In this document: positions 1 through 5,987 of the stretch, piece by piece
How the letters are laid out: each line of letters begins with the position of its first letter
Numbering within the stretch: position 1 is the stretch's first letter
DNA from: an uncultured Leptolyngbya sp.
GTDB taxonomy: Bacteria; Cyanobacteriota; Cyanobacteriia; Phormidesmidales; Phormidesmidaceae
Direction: 5' to 3'
Length of the DNA: 14,286 nucleotides
Assembly (NCBI GenBank): GCA_937899365.1
Contig: CALBPH010000603.1
Location: 1 to 14,286 of the forward strand
The notes under the pieces: model-generated
Database searches by the model: none
What the model saw: the letters and a program-made list of their open reading frames with translations, nothing else
Told to the model about the DNA's origin: nothing
Position numbers and translations under genes: made by a program

Positions 1-740
1 TCATAGGTGGCAGGGTCTGCTTTTAGGATAAAGGAATCTCCATATTGCATGACCTCTCCTGTAATTTGGATGGGGTCGGCAACCATGCTGAGGATTTGGT
101 CGTTTACTGCATTGCCTTCTAAGTCTGATAGCAGGAAGTAAAGAGATTGGCCGCTGCTATTTTCAGCCCGAAATACCGGAGGGACACCGCCGCTGATGCA
201 ACGGATGGCGCAGGCTCGGTGGGTCTTAGTGCGGCCTGGTTTCATGATGCCGGGATAACATTTGCCATCGACAATTTCGCCTGCGATCGCAAACTCGCCC
301 AACGACAATGTTTGATTGGCTAATGCCGCTGCCCCAGCCGGTGCCTCAATCGCCTCTGCTGAACGAGCCGCAATCATCTCAAATCGAGGGCGACCAATCA
401 AAATGCCGTTGAGCTTAACCCAACTGCCCGCATTTTCCATAATCGCTGGCCTTGGCAGCTTTTTATTAGTGCCCGACAGTGGATATACCTTAAACGGTTC
501 GTTGGTTGCCTCCGGGTTCGGCACTAATAAATGGGGCGATGGTTTAGCTAATAACAACCCTTCAAACTCTTTTACCCCTTTGATCTGCCCCGCATTGGCC
601 TGATCAAAATGGAGCGATGGCGCAATGATGGCTAAGCCTAAGACACATAGCACCAGTACTGGCACAAACCATAGCAACAATCGCCGTACGCTGCCTGGCA
701 AAGGCGCATAACCAATATAAAAATCGTCGCGTTCAGTCAT
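1..740 (-). CDS. Membrane-anchored Cys/His-motif protein of unknown function, partial at the left edge
   Basis: The frame opens at an ATG (738-740) and stays open for 246 codons to the window edge, so the C-terminus is missing. A short hydrophilic N-terminus ending in Arg-Arg is followed by one hydrophobic helix (about residues 20-41). The rest is soluble and, by the positive-inside rule, would lie in the periplasm or lumen. The most distinctive part is a cluster C161-x12-H174-x2-C177-x3-C181, followed by Gly-Gly and Pro-Pro turns, which looks like a metal, Fe-S or haem site or a disulfide pair. It begins 43 bp after the Rieske/ferric-reductase stop on the same strand, so it is probably the last seen gene of that operon and may be a redox partner. 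No Shine-Dalgarno is evident. I recognise no named family; the function is inferred only from the motif and the neighbours. Confidence 0.85.
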   Translation of the reverse strand, partial: MTERDDFYIGYAPLPGSVRRLLLWFVPVLVLCVLGLAIIAPSLHFDQANAGQIKGVKEFEGLLLAKPSPHLLVPNPEATNEPFKVYPLSGTNKKLPRPAIMENAGSWVKLNGILIGRPRFEMIAARSAEAIEAPAGAAALANQTLSLGEFAIAGEIVDGKCYPGIMKPGRTKTHRACAIRCISGGVPPVFRAENSSGQSLYFLLSDLEGNAVNDQILSMVADPIQITGEVMQYGDSFILKADPATY

Positions 741-783
741 TGAAAGGGTCCAAATTTAGTTACTAGATGTTGCCTAAAGCCGC

Positions 784-1854
784 TCAAATTACGGCGGGTT
801 CGACGGGGGTGCCCGGTGGTTTGGCTAGGGGGTCAACCCAGATGCGATCGCCAACGACACGTACCTCAAATGTGGGAATTTTTTCTGTAAAGGGCGGTGG
901 CGATGCCCCCTCATTAGGTAAGTACTGATATCCATGCCACGGGCAGGTAATGCAGCCGTCGATAATTTTTCCTTCCCCCAACGGACCGTTCTGATGCTGA
1001 CAAACATTAGAAACTGCTGAGAGTTTGCCGTCATATTTAAAGATGGCCACCCGCTCACCTGCTAACGTGACAATTTTGGCGCGATTTTCTGGAATCTCAG
1101 CAATGCTGCCCACCTCTACAAAACCAGCTTCATCCGTGGCACCAGTAGTGGGCTGATCTAGTTTTGTCTCCCGCAATGCTGTAAACAAATGCAGCCCCAC
1201 GATCCAGATGAGACTTATCCCCACAGCAACGGTTAAGAAGATATGGTTGTTGGTTTGCAACGGACCTAAAATAACGTGGCTTACCACCAGTCCATAGGCT
1301 AAATACACCCCCATGTGTAGCGCATTCCAGATGGGAGCGGTTAGATTTACCAGCCAAAAATCGTGGCTAGTGGCCGCCATTATAAAGAAAATTACCAGTG
1401 CCGCTGCCCCTAAGCTTTCAAAGGGAAAGCGAATAAAATCACCGTACTCAGTATTGCCAACAAATAGGCTTACCAGCGGCTCTAAGTTGCCAAAGTCGTG
1501 GTACCACGTGAGCACACCATCTACCTTGAACGGCAGCATCGGTATATTCAGACCAATGGCATGAATCAATGCCAGAAAGAACATGGTCACCCCCATGTGC
1601 CGTCGATTAAATAGCAGAGGGTAAAACCGTTTATCGAGTCGAGTTAGAGGACCAATGGATAGAATGACATTCAGTAGAATAAATGCAGCAGAACCATAGG
1701 CACGAATACGGATGCCCCTAAGGTCCAACCCTGTTCCCATGTTGCTAGCAACGGTGAGAAAAATATAAATGTACAGACCCACCGTGCCCAACAAAATGGC
1801 ATCGTAGATCAGCTTTTGTCGGTTCCACTGAATCGATTTATAGGAAACACTCAT
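784..1854 (-). CDS. Ferric-reductase-like transmembrane protein fused to a Rieske [2Fe-2S] domain
   Basis: This 356-aa protein has two parts. Residues 1-230 form about six membrane helices (near 15-36, 55-72, 86-104, 143-163, 178-198 and 206-226). Two spaced His pairs, H86/H98 and H180/H193, are arranged as in ferric-reductase/MsrQ-type proteins that hold b haems across the membrane. Residues 243-342 form a Rieske domain with C285-x-H287 and C304-x2-H307, the full ligand set for a [2Fe-2S] centre. Positive charges at the N-terminus, at 76-85 and at 228-231 predict that both ends, and so the Rieske domain, face the cytoplasm. Electrons could pass between the Rieske cluster and membrane haem, but donor and acceptor are unknown. 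No FAD/NADPH reductase domain is present, unlike true ferric reductases. It sits third in a four-gene minus-strand cluster; the role is inferred. Confidence 0.93.
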   Translation of the reverse strand: MSVSYKSIQWNRQKLIYDAILLGTVGLYIYIFLTVASNMGTGLDLRGIRIRAYGSAAFILLNVILSIGPLTRLDKRFYPLLFNRRHMGVTMFFLALIHAIGLNIPMLPFKVDGVLTWYHDFGNLEPLVSLFVGNTEYGDFIRFPFESLGAAALVIFFIMAATSHDFWLVNLTAPIWNALHMGVYLAYGLVVSHVILGPLQTNNHIFLTVAVGISLIWIVGLHLFTALRETKLDQPTTGATDEAGFVEVGSIAEIPENRAKIVTLAGERVAIFKYDGKLSAVSNVCQHQNGPLGEGKIIDGCITCPWHGYQYLPNEGASPPPFTEKIPTFEVRVVGDRIWVDPLAKPPGTPVEPAVI

Positions 1855-2102
1855 GGTAAAAAGAGATAGCTGAGTATGAAAGACGGGACATCCCTATCTG
1901 TTCGCTGTTGCTGATTGAGGCGATAGATTACTCTGTAGGCGTTGCTGATCCTCGGTATGATTTTATTTGCGAGATACTGTCATATGGCATATCCCGTCGA
2001 CCGGTTCATCCTCTAAATCAGCAACGGTAATCTGTAAGACACTTGATTTCACAGCATCTTTGCAGATGAAATCACCGTTAGGCTCAGCAACATAATCGGT
2101 TT
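1855..2102. other. Intercistronic region carrying a MITE insertion
   Basis: This 248-bp gap separates the 74-aa protein gene from the Rieske gene, which is long for one operon. About 100 bp is explained by MITE copy 1 and its target duplication. The remainder holds a 7-bp inverted repeat, GATTTCA (2045-2051) and TGAAATC (2067-2073), without a T-run, so it is not a convincing terminator. It also holds two isolated 8-mers that match the MITE ends (1907-1914 and 2084-2091). I see no additional gene. Confidence 0.6.
1938..2030. mobile_element. MITE-like element, copy 1 (93 bp, 6-bp target duplication)
   Basis: The core 1940-2026 begins with CGTTGCTGAT and ends with its exact reverse complement ATCAGCAACG. 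Direct repeats TCTGTA flank it at 1932-1937 and 2031-2036, giving a 93-bp element, GG plus the 87-bp core plus GTAA. The element has no coding capacity and lies in the same orientation as copy 2, from which its core differs at 6 of 87 positions. It separates the 74-aa gene from the Rieske gene and would be transcribed as a hairpin within the operon message. The mobilising transposase is not in the window. Confidence 0.75.
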
Positions 2103-2327
2103 TTACTGTTGCAGAAAGGCCGTAATCGGATTTTGATGAGAGGAATGTTGGGGGTGGGACTCGGCTGTGGCCGCCTCATTGTGAGATTGGCTCACCAGCT
2201 GATCGGTGGCGGGGGTAACCGTGGCATAGGTCGGTCGAAACACCAAGCCAGCAATAAAAATAATCGGTAATACGACTGCTAAGGCAATCGATGCCAACAA
2301 ATGGACTTTACGGCGTGAAATAATCAC
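2103..2327 (-). CDS. Small single-helix membrane protein (74 aa), unknown function
   Basis: The open frame extends upstream to an ATG at 2441, but that start would overlap the preceding gene by 86 bp. A GTG at 2325-2327 is preceded by GGGAGG with a 5-base spacer, the clearest ribosome site in the window, so I place the start there. The 74-aa product has basic residues at its N-terminus (Arg-Arg-Lys near residues 5-7), one hydrophobic helix (about 9-30), and a polar His/Ser/Gln-rich tail predicted to lie outside the cytoplasm. It starts 28 bp after the stop of the 91-aa membrane protein gene, consistent with co-transcription. It may be an accessory subunit of the Rieske/ferric-reductase protein encoded next. 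No family recognised. Confidence 0.72.
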   Translation of the reverse strand: MIISRRKVHLLASIALAVVLPIIFIAGLVFRPTYATVTPATDQLVSQSHNEAATAESHPQHSSHQNPITAFLQQ

Positions 2328-2355
2328 ATGAGCCTCCCGGCTGAACAGCGGTTTG

Positions 2356-2631
2356 TTAGGTTGACTGGGTGAACTTAGCAGCCTGGCGATGGGCCGTTTG
2401 CTCGATGGGATGTTGCTTCCCGCGGACCAGGCGCAGAGCAAATAAAGGCCAAAAAATACTCACCCCTGGAATGATGAGTAAACGAAATAACGGGGCTAAC
2501 CCTCTGGCACCCGGGTCAGTACGCTGAACACCCAACAAAGAAAATAGCACCGCAAAAATTAACCCGGCAGTAAAATAGACCCTCACTGCCCGAATGAGAA
2601 ATTCAACTAGCGTAATTGCAAAAGTATCCAT
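2356..2631 (-). CDS. Small two-helix membrane protein (91 aa), unknown function
   Basis: The frame is open up to an ATG at 2748, but the first 24 codons from there lie inside MITE copy 2. I therefore choose the next ATG, at 2629-2631, giving 91 aa. The product has two hydrophobic stretches, about residues 16-35 and 47-66, joined by a polar loop with Asp-Pro-Gly-Ala-Arg-Gly, and a basic polar tail. Small proteins of this appearance occur as hypothetical proteins in many bacteria. It is the first gene of the putative four-gene redox cluster and is followed after 28 bp by the 74-aa gene. No catalytic residues are evident; a structural or assembly role is a guess. No clear Shine-Dalgarno precedes the chosen ATG, so the start is moderately certain. 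Confidence 0.72.
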   Translation of the reverse strand: MDTFAITLVEFLIRAVRVYFTAGLIFAVLFSLLGVQRTDPGARGLAPLFRLLIIPGVSIFWPLFALRLVRGKQHPIEQTAHRQAAKFTQST

Positions 2632-2676
2632 GATCAGAACAACTATCTTCTCAAGATATGATTTGGTTTGAAAACT

Positions 2677-2769
2677 GGCGTTGCTGATCCTCGGTATGAT
2701 TTTATCTGCGAGATACTGTCCTATGGCATATCTCACCGATCGGTTCATCCTCTAAATCAGCAACGGCGA
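2677..2769. mobile_element. MITE-like element, copy 2 (93 bp, 6-bp target duplication)
   Basis: The core 2679-2765 has the same perfect 10-bp terminal inverted repeats as copy 1 and matches it at 81 of 87 positions. AAAACT occurs directly on both sides (2671-2676 and 2770-2775), at the same offsets from the core as the duplication around copy 1 (2 bases on the left, 4 on the right). The element ends about 46 bp upstream of the chosen start of the 91-aa gene, so it lies in that gene's leader or promoter. It contains an ATG (2746-2748) whose frame runs into that gene because a stop codon present in copy 1 is GGA here. Confidence 0.75.
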
Positions 2770-3116
2770 AAAACTTATAGCTTGATACCCATGGTTAACG
2801 ACAATGACGATTGCTAGAACCTTTAATTGCCAACAGCTATGGGTGTAGAAAACAGCTGTTGATATAGCTTTTTTGTTGGAAATATGCAGTCAACCGTTTG
2901 CCATGGTTAGCCATAGTTGTACCAGTTCAAACCTAGGGGAATATTAGCCTGAGTCTATTAGAAAACGTTTAGAAGTTATGCAAAATTGACATATTGACAC
3001 CTTTTGCCAGATTGAGGGGGATTTTTTATCTATTCACAACGATTACAGTCGTCTTAGATGAAGACTGTAATCGTAAATTTACCTAGTTAAGTTGTTAGCT
3101 AATGTCTAGGATTGGC
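2770..3116. other. Noncoding region between the redox cluster and the cyclopropane synthase gene
   Basis: No credible gene is seen. The region should hold the promoter of the leftward redox operon, but I can point to no convincing -35/-10 pair. It contains an 8-bp inverted repeat, CAACAGCT (2831-2838) with AGCTGTTG (2854-2861), a direct repeat CCATGGTTA (2789-2797 and 2901-2909), and a 12-bp perfect hairpin near 3039-3074 listed separately. Confidence 0.55.
3039..3074. terminator. 12-bp perfect hairpin downstream of the cyclopropane synthase gene
   Basis: ACGATTACAGTC (3039-3050) and GACTGTAATCGT (3063-3074) are perfect complements around a 12-nt loop. It lies 42 bp past the stop of the leftward synthase gene, where a terminator is expected. 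It is not GC-rich and has no following T-run on the minus strand, so it may instead be an mRNA 3'-end stabiliser or a protein-binding palindrome. Confidence 0.4.
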
Positions 3117-4292
3117 CTACGTTGAATGGTTGTTCTCTTTCAAAAAACCAGGCAGTGGCATCGCCATCCTCCACTGTTTATCTCCATAGAACAGCACCTG
3201 ATAAACATGCATGCTGCCATCTCTAAAGGACGCTTCAAACGATTGTAAGTAGAGATACCACATGCGTTGAAACCTCTCGCCATAGTTAGGTGAGAGCTTG
3301 GCGATGGTCTGACGATTTTTGGTAAAGTTCTCACCCCAGTGTCTAAAGGTTTCAGCGTAGTGGGGCTTTAAATTCTCGCAGTGGGCAACGGTGAGTTTGG
3401 CTGCCCGCAGATCTCGGCAAATTTCGGACAGCTGGGGAGCGTAGCCACCGGGGAAGATATATTTATCAATCCAGGGGCCATTGCGTTCAGAGCTTTCGGT
3501 GGTGATGGTGTGGAGCATGCCAACGCCATGGGGCTTGAGGAGCGCCCTGGCTTTTTCCATAAAGGTGGAGAAGTTGTTTTTGCCTACATGCTCAAACATG
3601 CCGATGCTGACAAACTTGTCGTACTGGCCTTGGGCTTCTCGATAGTCTCTGATGTCGATTGTTATCTTGTCGGTTAGGCCTTTGTCAGCAATACGTTGTT
3701 TGGCGAGGGCGGCTTGTTCTTGGCTGAGGGTAATGCCTGTTCCGGTGATGCCATAGTTTTCAGCCGCATAAATTAGCATGCCACCCCAGCCACAGCCAAT
3801 GTCAATTAGTGATTCGCCGGGTTTGAGGGCCAGTTTGCGACAGATGATCTCATACTTTTGGTGCTGCATGGTTTCTAGCGCATCTGCTGGGTTGACCTGA
3901 TAGCCACAGGAGTAGGTGAGGCTGGGGTCTAGAAACAGCTGATAAAAGTCATTGCCCAGGTCGTAATGGTATTGCACATTTTTACGACTGTTTTGAATGA
4001 GCAATGGTAGGGTCTTTAGACGTTGGGAAATAATTTGGAGGGCGAGGGGAATGGTTAGTTTTTGGCTGGCTTTGGAATAAACTCGATTGCGATAGAGCAT
4101 GCTGATCAGCTCTGTCAGTCGATTTTCGGCTTCATCCCACCAGCCGTCCATGTAGGCTTCGCCAAAGCCGAGGGAGGCAAAGGTAATAATGCTGCTGTAG
4201 GTACGCTGGTCGTGAACTTGCAGGTGTAGGTGAGGCTGGGTATCGATGGAGCCAAAGTTAAAAACCTGACCGCTGGGGTTTGTAACGGTCAA
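3117..4292 (-). CDS. cfa: Cyclopropane-fatty-acyl-phospholipid synthase (SAM-dependent), start uncertain
   Basis: The protein would transfer a methylene group from S-adenosylmethionine to double bonds of phospholipid acyl chains at the membrane, making cyclopropane (or related methylated) fatty acids. From the TTG at 4290-4292 it has 391 aa. Family marks are GEAYMDGWW (44-52), YHYDLGNDF (108-116), YSCGY (127-131), the SAM-binding segment DIGCGWGG (164-171), the GMFEHVG segment (231-237) and the C-terminal aromatic region (345-368). Homologues begin further upstream: the in-frame stretch 4293-4361 encodes residues resembling the family N-terminus (Glu-Arg-Tyr-Leu-Tyr-Glu-Leu-Phe). The frame is open up to a stop at 4398-4400 but contains no ATG or GTG, only CTG codons (4380-4385). 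A non-standard start, N-terminal decay or a frameshift is possible. The gene diverges from the MATE transporter gene. Confidence 0.9.
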   Translation of the reverse strand: MTVTNPSGQVFNFGSIDTQPHLHLQVHDQRTYSSIITFASLGFGEAYMDGWWDEAENRLTELISMLYRNRVYSKASQKLTIPLALQIISQRLKTLPLLIQNSRKNVQYHYDLGNDFYQLFLDPSLTYSCGYQVNPADALETMQHQKYEIICRKLALKPGESLIDIGCGWGGMLIYAAENYGITGTGITLSQEQAALAKQRIADKGLTDKITIDIRDYREAQGQYDKFVSIGMFEHVGKNNFSTFMEKARALLKPHGVGMLHTITTESSERNGPWIDKYIFPGGYAPQLSEICRDLRAAKLTVAHCENLKPHYAETFRHWGENFTKNRQTIAKLSPNYGERFQRMWYLYLQSFEASFRDGSMHVYQVLFYGDKQWRMAMPLPGFLKENNHST

Positions 4293-4437
4293 GTAGCCAT
4301 CTGTGATCGAGCTAAATAGCTCGTAGAGATAGCGTTCGGCGACATGTAAGGTTTCCTTGACCTGGTAAGTAGTAAAAGACAGCAGCGCGACTTCAACTTA
4401 GCAAATCAAGGGCGTTTGATTATGAGATGGTCGTGAG

Positions 4438-5829
4438 ATGGCTCTATTTTCGTCGAATTTTCTGGATTTCTGGAGCGAGGCTAAGGCCTCATTACAGTTG
4501 GCGATACCTCTGATGCTGATTCAGCTGTCGGAGGGGGCGGTCAATTTTGTGGATACTCTGATGATGGGTGGGCTGGGTACCGCTGCTTTGGCGGCGGGTG
4601 GTCTAGGGGCCACGGCGTTTTGGATGCTGCTATCGTTGTGCACAGGGCTGTTGGAAATGACGGGTGCGATCGCAGCTGAAGCCCATGGCGCTGAGGATCA
4701 TTACCGGGTTAGCCGCATCAATGTCCAGGGCCTGTGGCTGAGTTTTGGGGTTTCTATGCCGATTATGGTGCTGATTTGGCACCTGGATACGGTGTTCCGG
4801 TTATGGGGCCAGCAGCCAGCCATTGTGGATGGGGCGACGGGCTATTTGCATGCCATTGTGTGGGGCCTGCCTGCGGCCCTAGGATTATTTGTGTTCAAAG
4901 AAACGTTGACCGCTCTATCACGACCGGGGCTGGTGATGGGGCTGATGGGGTTGGGTATTCCGCTAAATATTGGTCTGAACCATGGGCTCATCTATGGCAA
5001 ATGGGGGTTGCCAGCGCTGGGGCTAGCGGGGATTGGCTGGGCGAGTACCGTTGTTTTTTGGCTGAGCTTTGGGATGGCGGTGTTGCTACTGACGGTGTAT
5101 CCGTCGTTGCGACGGCTGCGGCTGTTGCGGCGGTGGTGGCGGTGCGATCGCAACATTCTGAGCGAGATCATCCACCTTGGCATTCCCCTCTGTATAGACT
5201 ATGGCACCGAATACGGAGCCCTAACGGCAGCCGCTTTACTCATGGGGCTATGGAGCACAGAACTGCTGGCCGCTCACCGCATAGTCATGACCACAACAGA
5301 GCTGCTACTCATGTTTTCCTGGGGGTTTGCCTATGCCGCCGCCATGCGAACAGGGCACAAAATAGGTGCAGGCGCCCCCCAAGCCGCCCGACGAGTCGCC
5401 TATGCCAATCTATTGATGAATTTGGTGCTCGTCGTGCTGTTGGCAATTCCGCTGTGGATATTGCCCCAAACCATTGCCGGCTTTTATCTAGATGTGACCC
5501 TACCCGAAAATGCCGAAACAGTGAGGATGGCAGCAACGCTATTTAAGGTGGGTGTGGTCTTTCAAATTGCCCAAGGTATTCGCTTAATCAGTGCGGGCAC
5601 CTTGCAGGGGCTGAAAGATACACACTTGCTCGCAACGGTAGATGTGCTGGCACATTGGGGCATTGGCCTAGGTTTAGGCTATGTTGTGGGGCACGTGTTG
5701 GGTTGGCAGGGGGTGGGGCTGTGGTGGTGTTTGGCGTTGGGTCAGCTAGTGGCCGCTATTGCCCTGACCAGACGATTTCAACAGCTTATTGCCGGCGCTG
5801 TTTCCCAAACCCCATCAAGTCGACTTTAG
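4438..5829 (+). CDS. MATE-family multidrug/toxin efflux transporter
   Basis: The 463-aa product is almost entirely hydrophobic, fits about 12 membrane helices in two related halves (roughly 1-235 and 240-463), and has the usual MATE length. The first helices carry the family pattern FVDTLMMGGLG (37-47) followed by an Ala/Gly-rich segment, and the arginine-rich stretch near 225-240 fits the cytoplasmic linker between halves. Members export cationic drugs, dyes or metabolites in exchange for Na+ or H+. The substrate cannot be read from sequence. The ATG at 4438 is used; a slightly earlier ATG (4422) stops after four codons. No Shine-Dalgarno is obvious. It diverges from the cyclopropane synthase gene, so their promoters must lie within 4293-4437 or inside the synthase N-terminal region. 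GCGATCGC octamers lie within it. Confidence 0.93.
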   Translation: MALFSSNFLDFWSEAKASLQLAIPLMLIQLSEGAVNFVDTLMMGGLGTAALAAGGLGATAFWMLLSLCTGLLEMTGAIAAEAHGAEDHYRVSRINVQGLWLSFGVSMPIMVLIWHLDTVFRLWGQQPAIVDGATGYLHAIVWGLPAALGLFVFKETLTALSRPGLVMGLMGLGIPLNIGLNHGLIYGKWGLPALGLAGIGWASTVVFWLSFGMAVLLLTVYPSLRRLRLLRRWWRCDRNILSEIIHLGIPLCIDYGTEYGALTAAALLMGLWSTELLAAHRIVMTTTELLLMFSWGFAYAAAMRTGHKIGAGAPQAARRVAYANLLMNLVLVVLLAIPLWILPQTIAGFYLDVTLPENAETVRMAATLFKVGVVFQIAQGIRLISAGTLQGLKDTHLLATVDVLAHWGIGLGLGYVVGHVLGWQGVGLWWCLALGQLVAAIALTRRFQQLIAGAVSQTPSSRL

Positions 5830-5832
5830 AAG

Positions 5833-5868
5833 TCCTGGGCAGAGAAGCGCTCCTGGGCAGAGACAGAG
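5833..5868. repeat. 18-bp tandem duplication after the MATE gene
   Basis: Two adjacent 18-bp units (5833-5850 and 5851-5868) share their first 13 bases, TCCTGGGCAGAGA, and differ in the rest. They begin three bases after the MATE stop codon. This looks like a small slippage duplication; no function is evident. Confidence 0.6.
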
Positions 5869-5987
5869 ATTCTAAGCCGAGACAACACGAAAAAGCTACC
5901 AGAACGGATAAATTGTTATGTGCTTGCTAGGCCTACAGGGGTAGTCCACCGTTACAATCATCAGCGCTGCCACCAAAACGATCACCC

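Noticed and set aside
316..603. 95-codon plus-strand open frame opposite the left-edge gene
   Set aside because: The minus-strand frame is open throughout, carries a helix and the Cys/His motif, and fits the operon; the opposite frame shows no family features.
2328..2441. Upstream extension of the 74-aa gene to the ATG at 2441
   Set aside because: It would overlap the preceding gene by 86 bp and lacks a ribosome site, whereas the GTG at 2325-2327 has GGGAGG at ideal spacing.
1932..2775. Composite transposon: two same-direction repeats enclosing the two small genes
   Set aside because: Each copy has its own 6-bp duplication and the outer flanks (TCTGTA and AAAACT) do not match each other, so two independent insertions explain the data better. 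No transposase is present.
2831..2875. Plus-strand terminator: 8-bp stem followed by T6
   Set aside because: The T-run is separated from the stem by seven bases and no plus-strand gene precedes it.
4734..5546. 270-codon plus-strand open frame inside the MATE gene
   Set aside because: It lies in another frame of a GC-rich, strongly supported transporter gene and encodes a low-complexity Arg/His/Cys-rich sequence without recognisable domains.
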